Source of the DNA: Styela clava
Lineage: Eukaryota; Chordata; Ascidiacea; Stolidobranchia; Styelidae
Direction: 5' to 3'
Assembly: GCF_964204865.1 (NCBI RefSeq)
Contig: NC_135262.1
Span: 8,184,001 to 8,248,000 of the forward strand
Length of the DNA stretch: 64,000 nt
The notes beneath the pieces are model-generated. The model saw nothing but the letters and a program-made list of their open reading frames with translations. It was not told the origin of the DNA and did not search any database. A program made the position numbers and the translations under genes. The first letter of the stretch is position 1; each line of letters begins with the position of its first letter. Positions 11,306 to 23,100 of the stretch are shown here, in pieces.

Positions 11306-12276
11306 CAGTGTTTCCCAACCCGAGTCCGCGGTCTCAAATGAGTCCGTGGAGCGCTTGAATGAGTCCGCAACGAGCCAGAAATTCACGGCGGACCGCAAAC
11401 GCTTTTGCGAAACTCAACTATCAGCCAAGTTATGATTTACGTTAGAATTTACATAAAACATAAAAAGCAAGTCCATTCACATAACATTAATCGAGTCAAT
11501 AATTACTGGTTACTGAGTAGGGCGGCTGGTCGTATGGTCGAAAAATCAACTATTAGAATAAAAATTTGCCATTCGAAAGGTAACAAACAGGTGACGCGAC
11601 GGGTCACTTGCTCGTCGCTTAATCAAACGATCGGATTTCACGACTCACTTGTGGATTTCCGACGGAAACACGAGTCTGCACACGCTTCGATAGATACCTA
11701 AATGGTGTTTCGCGAGTTCGAACAACGAAGAATCATTTTTTTTTTCTGATGCTAAGTGTCAATGGTGGCAACCCAAATTTTCTAAATTGAAAAGCGGCAA
11801 TACTAAAATAAATCTGAAAACACCATAAGTTTTGTTTCATGATGGTACGCGACCGATTAAATACGCTTTTTCAGACATTACGAATCGCAAAATTTCGGGT
11901 GCTACCGTAGTATACGTACCAGTGTTGTACGAACAGCTCAGATTTAAAATATAATAATAAACAAAATATAATCAGACACTTTACCACGCATTTTTGTGTC
12001 CACGCATAATTATGATAGTTTCTGAGTGGTATTGCTTTTATTTCGTCAACACTCCCGCAGATTAAAATGATCGCAATTAAATTAATAATAAAGCAACGCT
12101 ATGGATATGTATTTTTGTTAAAATGTAATATGTAGATATGTAATTTGTTAAAATTCTGTTGTGTTTGGTTTTATTGCTTTTTCACACAGAGTACGGTTGC
12201 AATAAACCCATTGAGTCCGCAAAGGTTTTCGCCGGTGAGAAAATAGTCCGCGACCAAAAAAGGTTGGGAAGCGATG
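11306..12276. mobile_element. hAT-type non-autonomous element, 0.97 kb
   Basis: Ends CAGTGTTTCCCAACC and ...GGTTGGGAAGCGATG, flanked by a perfect 8-bp duplication CCCTAAAA. 'Gagtccg' phrases recur near both ends. The internal open stretch at 11,405-11,701 has no recognisable transposase motif. It separates the two copies of the duplicated AT-rich segment. Confidence 0.88.
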
Positions 12277-12682
12277 CCCTAAAATAAAAACTCTTTGTCT
12301 ATGCTACTTCCGGGTTTTTCACGGGGGATGAGTTTGAAATGACGTAGGTTACAGCACGTTCCATGACTAAAGAAAAGATAAGTAGGCTTACATTTAATAT
12401 AGCAGTTTAGTCAGTTATTATTTGTTATAATATAAGGTTATACTATATATTGCGTTTGTGATAATGTAAACGTAATGTCAAGTGAAATTCGCGTTCAGAT
12501 TTGACTTTCGAGGTTTTCTTAAGCGCTGCTGAATTTAATAGGTTTTTAAGGTCGATATGGATAATTACTGATAGACGCCCGTGAGGTAACGATCATGTTT
12601 TGGATAACGTCTTCAGCAAAACTTCAGAGCACTTTAATGTCTTTTTCTGACGGTATGTGCCGTATTATATAATAAGAGTAAT

Positions 12683-12983
12683 TGTAAAATGACTTTGTTG
12701 GTCTTCAGATGTAACTGGGGTGAGATGTATATGGTAGAATATATAAAACGGAATAATATAATTCTTGATTAACTTTAAATCCTTAACAAAAACATTTGAA
12801 AAAAACATTCCGAATACAATAAAAATATTGAACAAAAAGTGGCTTATTTTATCAAGTATATAAATTACTAGGCTCGTAGATGAGACGCACATATTAATTG
12901 ACTAACTTTTGAGACAATAACTTGTACTTAGGTTGAAGTTGACGAACATTCGTTGCTACGAAAAGCGCATTCATTGTGCTATT
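12683..12983 (+). repeat. duplicated AT-rich segment, copy 2
   Basis: Diverged direct copy of 10,839-11,222. It is interrupted at its 3' end by the dispersed repeat that begins at 12,987. Confidence 0.5.
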
Positions 12984-12986
12984 ATT

Positions 12987-13160
12987 ACTTATCGATTTTA
13001 ATCGGTAAGTATGTTGATAGGTATTTGGTTGTCAGTATGTCTGTTAGATGCACGCGATATCTCACGAAAGCAAGATGGAATCTGCTCCAGAGTTTGCATG
13101 TGCGTTCATCATATGTCGGACCAGAAGTCTATCGATTTTGGATGAAATATAAAAAAAATA
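12987..13160 (+). repeat. dispersed repeat (copy 2 of the 3,010 family)
   Basis: Matches the repeat in oxygenase intron 3, including ATCGGTAAGTATGTTGATAG and CGATATCTCACGAAAG. Shorter than copy 1; its 3' part is missing. Confidence 0.55.
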
Positions 13161-13677
13161 TTAATAAACAACCTGAGTAAAAATAGCGTATAATAATAGA
13201 CTTTCGGATGGAAATCGTTCTCATTATTTATCCAATCCAAGTGAGGCATATTTCCAAGTCGAGGCCTCTTCGATTGTATATTTCAATTTATAATACAGAT
13301 TAAGCCAAGTACAGTATTAACCTCGTCATATTATCTGGCAGAATATCTTCACGATTTGTTCAGACTTTTTTGACACAGGTAAGACAGGTATATCCAGTGT
13401 GACATAAACCTAATGATTTTAGGCTGAAATGGCATTTGTTCTGACGTTCGAAGCCAACTTCATCTTATTTCCATATCGTATGAAATTTTAAAAATATATT
13501 GGTATGAAGGAACGTCTGACTTTATTAACATAAAAAGATTTACTAGTTAACGAACAATTTATATTTTATAATAAATATATTTTATTTTGTGCTTGCATGC
13601 CACAAATAAATACACGGAAGTAGTGATGTTTGCCAGAGCGCTACTGACATTGCAAAATATCAGACGTCATATAGTAC

Positions 13678-14060
13678 GTGACTCAAAAAACGTCCCACAT
13701 AACTTCCGTAATAACTTTTATGAAAATTGAATCAGTTATTTCCTTTTGCTTAGACTTGAATTTTTGTTTGCGTTTGCTTGTATCTATAAGTTGTAGCTAT
13801 CGAGAACGCTATGTACAAAAGTTATGTTTTCTACAGAATAGATTCCAAATTACTTCCTTGCCATTAGAGAAAGCCCTAGATTTCTATTTTTAGGGGTATT
13901 CGAATGGCAACGTGTATATCAGAACAATCCTCAAACAATAGGTGAACTCAAGGCTGCAATTGCTGAAAAATCTTACTGATTCATTCCAAAATTCTTACAA
14001 TTTTGCGCAACTGATGCGAGTCTGCCATTTTATTCCTTGAATTTATTTCCCAGTAATTAC
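13678..14060 (+). mobile_element. Tc1/mariner-like transposase relic
   Basis: At about 13,905 one frame reads VYQNNPQTIGELKAAIAE, the C-terminal phrase of mariner-type transposases that follows the last catalytic acidic residue. Stops follow at once, and upstream only scattered open segments remain. The flanking phrase GAGAACGCTATGTACAAAAG resembles the terminal part of the relic at 30,050-30,850. It lies just upstream of the first exon of the GTPase gene. Confidence 0.6.
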
Positions 14061-14179
14061 TTCAAAGTGAGAAAACTAAGCGTGACTGCCATCAGCAGGT
14101 TTTTACTATTGAGCAACACTTTAATACACTTTATTGTTTTAAGGTATAGCCAAACTACGTTGATGGCAAACGGATAAAT

Positions 14180-17100
14180 ATGGGGAATACTAATACTCAA
14201 ACAGAAATGTTCAATGATGACTCAGAAGTTACAGGCACAGAGTACTTTCATGACTTCAATCCTGACCCGAACGGTTTGTTGATTTTTGTAAACATTTTAT
14301 ATATTAGCTATGGCACCATCAATTTATTTATTTTCATAACTTTCTGTACACTTTGTATAAATAATCATACAACTATCTAGCAGCAATCTGGTTGAATCAT
14401 GAGCACTTCGTTGATAAAACTGTAAAAATCCGACGGGGCGAATATGATAAGAATCAGGATCCAACTATAATTTTATTAGCATGCAAAAATTACTGCAGTG
14501 AGTGTATGGTATTGATAAAAAAACTGTCACATTTCACTAAAAAGACAGGTTTAAACAAAAGCGGGTCACAGGAGAATAGGATGTAGCATATTCAATGTCA
14601 ATGATTGTTCGGTCTTCCAAAAGTGTGATAAGAGTATAGTATAAATGAAACAAGCATATCCTTGAAAGGCTAAATAAAAAATATAATTTGCAACAAATCT
14701 GTTTTTTCAATATGAATATATCCTTAATAAATGATTGTGGTTCATGAATTGGCCAGTGAAGGTATTTTCTTATTAAGTGAAGATCAACGCATGTAGCTGA
14801 ACATTTATTCTGATATTTAATTTAAAAATATTATATTCAAAAATAATAGTTTTTATTAAGGAACACGCTCATTTCGTACTGTAACTTCTGACTGTCTTTG
14901 CTTTCTTATTAAGCGAAATAGACAAGTATCTGACTCCAAAAACAGAATATATAATAGGTTACGTGTTCAAATTGAGATATCTGTTAATTTTATATAACAG
15001 TAAGGATCTGACCAATTTGCCTGTAAAGATTTTTGTTTCCACGGATAATATATCACAATAAATTTACTTACAATAAAACACACTCACAATCGTGAAAACC
15101 AAGTCGGTGATGAATTAGCATTGTTGTATCGAACGAATTGAAATAGAAAAGCCGTGTCAAGTCAATCGTGAAAACCAAGTCGGTGATGAATTAGCATTGT
15201 TGTATCGAACGAATTGAAAAGAAAAGCCCGGCAAACCACGATCAAAATGTCTATTTAAACGGTAACATCTTTTTCATCTCGCTCGCCAAAAACGGTACCT
15301 TTCTTTATTATCCAAAAATCTCGTTTCCCACGGAGCAATTTTTGCTCATATCTAGAATGTTCGGTACCCTTCTTACAATAATTACACTTGTTTATAGGTT
15401 ACCTGACATGGGAAATATCCATTTTCTCATACACGAGAAAGATCTAGACTCAATATTTCGAATGATCTAGAAAGATCTCTTCAATATTTCGGTTGTTTAT
15501 GGGTCACCCGACATGGGAAAATATCCATTTTCTCATACACGAGAAAGACTAGAAAGATCTCTTCAATATTTCGGTTGTTTATGGGTCACCCGACATGGGA
15601 AAATATCCATTTTCTCATACACGAGAAAGACTAGAAAGATCTCTTCAATATTTCGGTTGTTTATGGGTCACCCGACATGGGAAAATATCCATTTTCTCAT
15701 ACACGAGAAAGACTAGAAAGATCTCTTCAATATTTCGATTACGTCAATTATTATATAGAATTTGACTTCCATTATCCAAATTATTGGTTAATTTGTTACA
15801 CATTCCTGGCACCACAAGTGAAATATTTTAAAAACACATATTAAAAATTAACCGATAATTGTAGAAATATAAGAATGAAATCGAAATTATCATGACAGTA
15901 ATCAAATCTCGTAACTTTTGAAGATGGCAATTTGAAATGTCAAAGTAATTTGTTTGAAAACTGTCGGATGAAGAGCAAAACATCCACTACGAAGAGCAAG
16001 AAAAAATGGTCGAGTGTAATTAATCAATAAGACACAAGACTCAGAAACGACAAGACAAATTCCTTAATTTTGGATATTTAAAATGGCAATTGAAAGATTT
16101 ATATACAAGAAGAAAAACATGAAATTTTGAGCACTAATTATACATGCAAGAATTAAAAACATACAACTTAAGAACTCATTGTAGCCCCATTTATTATGAT
16201 TCTGACTTGGGGTCTTTTCAAATTATAAGGATGAGACATTTGTATTGTGAAAGGCATTTGAATTGTGCAATTCAGTGAAACAGTAATGGTATTATTATAC
16301 CTTCTTCTCACCTACACGACTTTCAAAATTGTGAGCACTTGTGAATTTTAAGATTATATCCATTTAGGCATTACTGAAATTTATAAAAAAATAATTAACA
16401 ATCTTCAATACGAATTTTTCAATATATCTATATAATGACTGTTTGTAGCCCTTTTATATTTTAGTGATTGCAATTAGAGGGATTGTGAGAAAAATTTGTT
16501 TTTCCAGCCGGACTGTATTTTGAACAACAAATAGGCAAAAAATGGAGACAATAAGGTGGTGGGGAAGTGGCCACTGCAATAAAATGGGCAAGAAATAAAA
16601 CATTAAAAATTAGGCGAATATATGTATAAGACACTGAAAATTGCGAGAAAACTACGGCAAAAATATATAAGACACTGAAAATCGGACGAACAAAAAAGGC
16701 GGGAATGAAACAATAAAATGGTGGGAAATTAGTACTGCAATATTTTCTTGATTACGTATGACACGGTAAACCAACGAGAAAATAAATCGAAAAACTGGCG
16801 AAAAATAGACGTTGAATTGACGAAAAATTGCCACTCCATTTGGTGGAAATTGGGCACTTCAATATTTTCTTGGTGTTTAGATCAAATCATAAGCCTAGTT
16901 GGCTGCTCGACTGAGCTTCTTTCTCTGTTACGTGTCAATGTTTGCGCGTTACCAGCTTGACTTTTTCATCTGAAAAAGATCCTTTAGACCCCATTTGGTC
17001 ATCCTCCTGGGTGCCTCTGGGCGCATTGTTACAATTTTTGACCTAGTTGGTCTGTATTTACCCATGTCGGGTTGAAATAGCGCATTGTTGCAATTTTGCG

Positions 17101-20100
17101 ACCTAGTTGGTCTATATTTGCCCCATGTCGAGCTGAAATAGCGCATTGATGCAATTTTGCAACCTAGTTGGTCTATATTTGCCCCATGTCGGGTTGAAGT
17201 AGCGCATTTTTTTGTTTGTTTTGTTATGCCAGCTTCGGGCTTTTTCGGAGAATATAACGTATTTCGTCTAATTTTTGTTAAGTCGAGCGTGGAGCTCATT
17301 CAATCACTGAATTTACTTTCAAGGGCATTTTAGTAATAACGAAATCTATCCAATCAAAAAGGGGTTTGTTAATTCCCGCCAAGCTTTCAGTTATTATAAA
17401 TCTCTCGAAAGTCATTTAAAGTTTAAACATTCAAATTCTTCTACCATTAATTCATCAAAATTGAAAATTGAAAAAACTTTGCCAATGCACTTTATTAATT
17501 ATTTCGTATTTAACTGAATTAGTTTCAGAAATATCCAAATCTTGAAGTCCGAATTGTGGGTCGTTTTCGTCAACAAATCGACCTTTTGACATTTGTGGGG
17601 TAATATGTGGTAATTTATAATGATTCACCCCTAATTTAACTTACGTAATATCTATCCAATATAGACCAAACCCCACTAAGCAATACCAGTTACAAAATTA
17701 CCATAACAAAATTAAACCACCAAAACAATAACAGGTACATAATTACAATAAGTATGACAGTAAGACAAAATTAAAAAACGTACAAAACAATACTAAGTAA
17801 TAAGATATAAAGACTTGCTTACGGTTGTTAAGTATAATCCATAATAGGCTTGCACGTAATTTACGGATTTACGGAATTACGTAATTATTTGGAGTTACGG
17901 AAGGGAAGTTACGAATTACGTAAAGTCGTAATTATTGCATTGAAACGAGCTTTCTTCAAAGCAGTCAATTTCGTCGATTGCGAAAAATGAAAGCTCAACG
18001 AGTAGAAGAAGTTAGAGTTCCGGTATTCGCAGCCGTTTTTCTCTCTCTTGTTACGTAGGTGAAGGAAGGCATGCCGCGTTGCCATTTACTAACCTATTAT
18101 CAACTTATCTGGCGTGGCCAATGTAAATTATTAGTTAGTTAATGGGGGAAGAACTGAGTAGGGTCGTTTGACGTCAACACACCTGGTTTTAACTTCTCCC
18201 GCAACTAAACCATAGATAAGGGATAGAATTGTGTTAAGACCGATAGACGCTAACACGCCCGGTTTCAACTTCTTCGGGTGAAATGACTAATGAACGCAGG
18301 AGATCAATCTATCAAACATGGCCTATCAAACATTTGTATCCATTTTACTTTTATTTATTATTTACTTGTTCCAGTTTTCCGTTACTTATGGTATATATGT
18401 TCCGTTTCTATTTTATATTCACGCGTTTGAATAGTGGGAATTCCCCGCCAAGTGTGGATTAGCAATGCTTAACCATTCTTTATTGTTAATATCAACACTT
18501 GATATATGAACATGGAATATCATATTGTTTTTGGCTGTTTCATTTCAGACTTGGGGTATAAACAGGAAAATATCCATAACCTTTCAACACGACGATCTTG
18601 TGAAATTTAACGAAGAGCTTTCGCGACGAATTGGAACCAAATAAGCAAAAAGAGCGATTGATCACTCGCGCCAATACCTCGCCGTGATAATTAATGTGCG
18701 CTTATCAAATAGCAATTTGACGACAAAAGAGAGATTGCGTAATGAACCAAAACGACGGATTCCTCGCGGACCGTTGAAAATTTAACTGCTATCATATATA
18801 ATCAAATATGAGCCTGTGTGTTTATTCTGTGCGAGATCCATTTTCTATTACAAAATCTTGATGTTCTGTTAACGGTTTTATCTTATATATCAGTCCGGAC
18901 TTGGCCTTGCTCATGATGTTTTTCACAATTCCTCTCAATATTTCGGCCATATATGATTAACTGTCTTACCAAATGCGGCAGCTTATTTTGATTTATCGTC
19001 GACTTGAATACCACCGGCACTCGACCAAACTTTTGTCAATGTTGGCCGATAGGATCGTCGACTTGAGTTAGCAAATAAATGTTGTGAGTGTAAAATAAAT
19101 GTCACAAAATGCATTGTTTTGCGATAAAACTTTGTTTTTTCGGAGAAGGCATGTCATATAAGTTCGGTATTTAAATTATACGCAAATAAATAATATTTGA
19201 TCTAAATTTATCGCAAATAATGTTATAAACATTCAGTCCGCGAAATGATTGAATGTAAAATGAAGCATGGTAATCGGAATATCGTCAATAAGTCGACATC
19301 AATAATTATTATTATAAAAATGGCATTAATGTCGGATAATGCAGAAAACGCTGCAAAAACAAGTCTTCGTCGCGAGGAAATCGCAAGTATAATCAAATGA
19401 GAGAATACGCTCGTCGTTGGTTAATAAATTAGAAACCCGTAATTTTCTAAGGTGGTTTTAAAAAACTATCGTTTCCATAAATATCCGTATACCAGTGTCG
19501 GTAATGATAAAATAAAATTGATCGCATAAAAATGGGACGGTTAATTTGCGAAGGTGATAAAGAAAAACCAAAGCTAACACAAAAGATAAAAATCAGAATA
19601 AAATTAATTTGAATTCACTCCTTGATAGTTGTCTTTAACATCTGCCGCCGGCGTGTAGTACTGCCAAGAATAGAAAAACCCAACTTCAATGTCCCATACG
19701 GAAAAAAAGTGGATTCAATGGGTTGTTACGATAGGTTTAAATGCGTAGAAAAATATCGCAATTACGGGGTCATTACGTAATTGATTTTGCCGTAATTACG
19801 GAATTGATTTTTGTCAATTACGTGCAAGCCTAATCCATAATAATCTCGATATTCGGCGTCATCAGTGAGACGACTTCTGGTGATGAATAATTTCAAGTTA
19901 TTATTCATAACAGTAGCGTAGCGATCATCAGAATTATTGATATTTGACGATAAGGATGACGATCGCTTGAAATGTTTGAGATCGCATTTAAAGGGATACA
20001 CAATTTTCTCGATTATTCGAGACCGTTCTTACACTGATTATTCATGTAAAACACGGTCATTCAATCGTGAAAACCAAGTCGGTGATGAATTAGCATTGTT

Positions 20101-23100
20101 GTATCGAACGAATTGAAAAGAAAAGCCCGGCAAACCACGATCAAAATGTCTATTTAAACGGTAACATCTTTTTCATCTCGCTCGCCAAAAACGGTACCTT
20201 TCTTTATTATCCAAAAATCTCGTTTCCCACGGAGCAATTTTTGCTCATATCTAGAATGTTCGGTACCCTTCTTACAATAATTACACTTGTTTATAGGTTA
20301 CCTGACATGGGAAATATCCATTTTCTCATACACGAGAAAGATCTAGACTCAATATTTCGAATGATCTAGAAAGATCTCTTCAATATTTCGGTTGTTTATG
20401 GGTCACCCGACATGGGAAAATATCCATTTTCTCATACACGAGAAAGACTAGAAAGATCTCTTCAATATTTCGGTTGTTTATGGGTCACCCGACATGGGAA
20501 AATATCCATTTTCTCATACACGAGAAAGACTAGAAAGATCTCTTCAATATTTCGATTACGTCAATTATTATATAGAATTTGACTTCCATTATCCAAATTA
20601 TTGGTTAATTTGTTACAGTACATCATTATTGAGTTTTTATGACATTGTTTTGCCATTCTTAGGCGAGGTTGTTCAGATTTTGAAACAAGATGAGGACAAC
20701 AAGTTAGTGCTGGATCAAAATGCTTTGGTTGGAATGCTGCGGCACCCAAGCATTGGGAATAGACCTGTTTCCATCATTACAATTGCAGGCCCATTCAGAA
20801 CAGGAAAGTCATTCATGATGAATTTTTTTCTGAGATATCTTCGAAACAAAGGGGTGTGTTTGATTTATGCTGTTGTTTTTGTATGTTACAAATATCTAAT
20901 TTCATTTCACGATGAGTGTAAATTCTAGTCCGGTCTCGACGTAACGTTATTGCGGATGTCGTCACGCTTTGTTGCATTTCCGTAATATACGTAAAGTTGT
21001 GCGTGACGAGACGTAGCCTCGCTTCAATGAGAACGTCATTTTGACGCAGCGTCGCTGTTAAATCTACAGAAAATCAAACATATTTGGCCATGAAATTTGA
21101 ATGGCTCGTCGTGAAATCGTTTTGGATACGTCTTCAAAAAGCTATTCAAATTCTCTAGATATATTGTCGATTGTATATTAGGTTATTCAGGCAGGAAATA
21201 GTCAATTTTTGATATTTAATTTTTGTTTTTATCAAATAATTTTACACACTCATTTTTTGCCAATTACCCTCAGATAATTGGAAAATATAGCAGCAATATT
21301 TAAAGTGTAGATGGTTCTAATGACCAGCTTTCATACAGTATAAGACTTACTTAAATATCTAATGTGGTTCTTGAGATATGAGGGAATAAAGTTGATTGAT
21401 TTTCACGCGATAAACTGGCCGGTAAACCGGCCAGCAGGGTTCAAGAGGTTAACGATTATAGCCGTCATTGTTATGCAAGCACCCGCAAATCGGGTCTTAC
21501 GATCAGAATATGCATTGTTATGCAAGCGCGATGATTCTACCGTGTTTCCTCGAAAATAAGACCAAGCCTGAATTTTAAAAAGGATTTTAATATAAGCGCT
21601 CGCCTTTAAAAAAGACTTAGTCAACAACGCAACTTTTTTTTTCGACTCAATCCCGTGCCGTCGTTTCAATTTTGCTAAGGCGTCGGAAAATTTCGTGATT
21701 CGTGAACCTTTCAAACAACCCATATCTTATACTTTTACTGAAAAAGAGAAAAATAAAATCGGTCTTATCTGTAATGGAGCTATAATAACAAAGTTTAATT
21801 ATGAAAATTCGGTTTTCTGTGGATAAAGAATATTTTTCCTTGATTTAAAAAGCGTTGCGCACTCCCATCTGCTTTGCGATTTCGTATTTATATGGGGCAG
21901 ATTCCACTGACTGTCGTTAAGATTCGTTTGTTCGTTTATATGAAACTCATTGCAAAAAAGTTTTTTTTTAAAAGGTATCAATACTATTTTCACGGGGAGT
22001 CGCAACTTGTGCCTATTTTTCAAGGGCGTCAAAATACAATGAAGTTCGGGAACCACTGAGTCCCAGTCTAATCTATATGTAGCCGTTATTTTGAAAAAAC
22101 GTGCTATTTATAAGTAAATGGAAATCGATATTCATATTTTGTATAATAAAATATCTCGTTATTCTTTATCCCAAAAATAAGCCCTAGTGTTATTTTCGAA
22201 AGAAAAATGAAGACAGTGTCTTATTTTTGGGGAAACACGGTATTATGATGATTTATTCACTCGGAATCGTGAAATTTTTGTGTAACACTATTTTTATTAA
22301 TTGTATTTCGAATCAAAAGTCTGCTGAAAAAGTACAATAGATATGGTACTTTGTGTAAAATTGGTGTTCTCTTTGCGGCCCCTAAAATTCGTTTCGCGGC
22401 CCCTAGTTTGGGAAGCCCTGATCTATAGCATTTCAATTTTGATGAAGTCATACACAAAACTCAAAAACGAATACCATGGAACAATCCCCAGTCATTGAAA
22501 ATTCCAATGAAATTGTTCCAGTAGTCGAAAAATAGGTGATTTTTTCCCAGCAACAAGAATAGAAAGAAGGAGAATAACAACAGCAACAAAATATTAACAA
22601 AACGATTTATCTCTCACTACGGTGAATTGTTGTCGCGTGTTTATCATGACGTATTTTCGTTTCAATCACCTAGTTTGCAATGACATATTCTACCTAACTT
22701 CCAGAATCCGATTTCAAAACAACAAAAATTTATCAAGAATAATAATTTCTCGAAAACGACTATATTATAATCACGCTTAAAAATCGGATGATTTACACAT
22801 GGAGCTTATGAACTAAGTTGATATATTGGCTCAATCTGGAATTGTAATTCAACTTTCAAAATTCTCGATTCAAGTTCAAAATATCACATGTCTGGGAACT
22901 TTTTATTTTGTAGTATACAAATGCCGACTGGATGGGATCTAAAGATACTCCTCTCAATGATGGTTTTCATTGGCGCGGCGGTGTCGAAAAAGTTACCACT
23001 GGAATTTCGGTTTGGAGTCAACCTATTATTGTGAGGAGAGAAGGCGGACGGGAGGTAATCTTATATTTAGTTTAAAAATATTTATTTTCAAGGTCTTTTT

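Noticed and set aside
16949..17299. 116-codon - strand open frame
   Set aside because: It is the translation of the 60-bp tandem repeat; the protein repeats (MGKYRPTR) come from the DNA repeat length.
20494..20928. 144-codon open frame starting in the 82-bp repeats and running into the GTPase exon
   Set aside because: The same repeat frame occurs at 15,513 without any gene, and the real exon begins at an acceptor at 20,663. The upstream part is repeat read-through.
21403..21723. 106-codon - strand open frame in GTPase intron 2
   Set aside because: It straddles the border of the TACCGTGTTTCC element at 21,538, so it mixes flank and transposon sequence.
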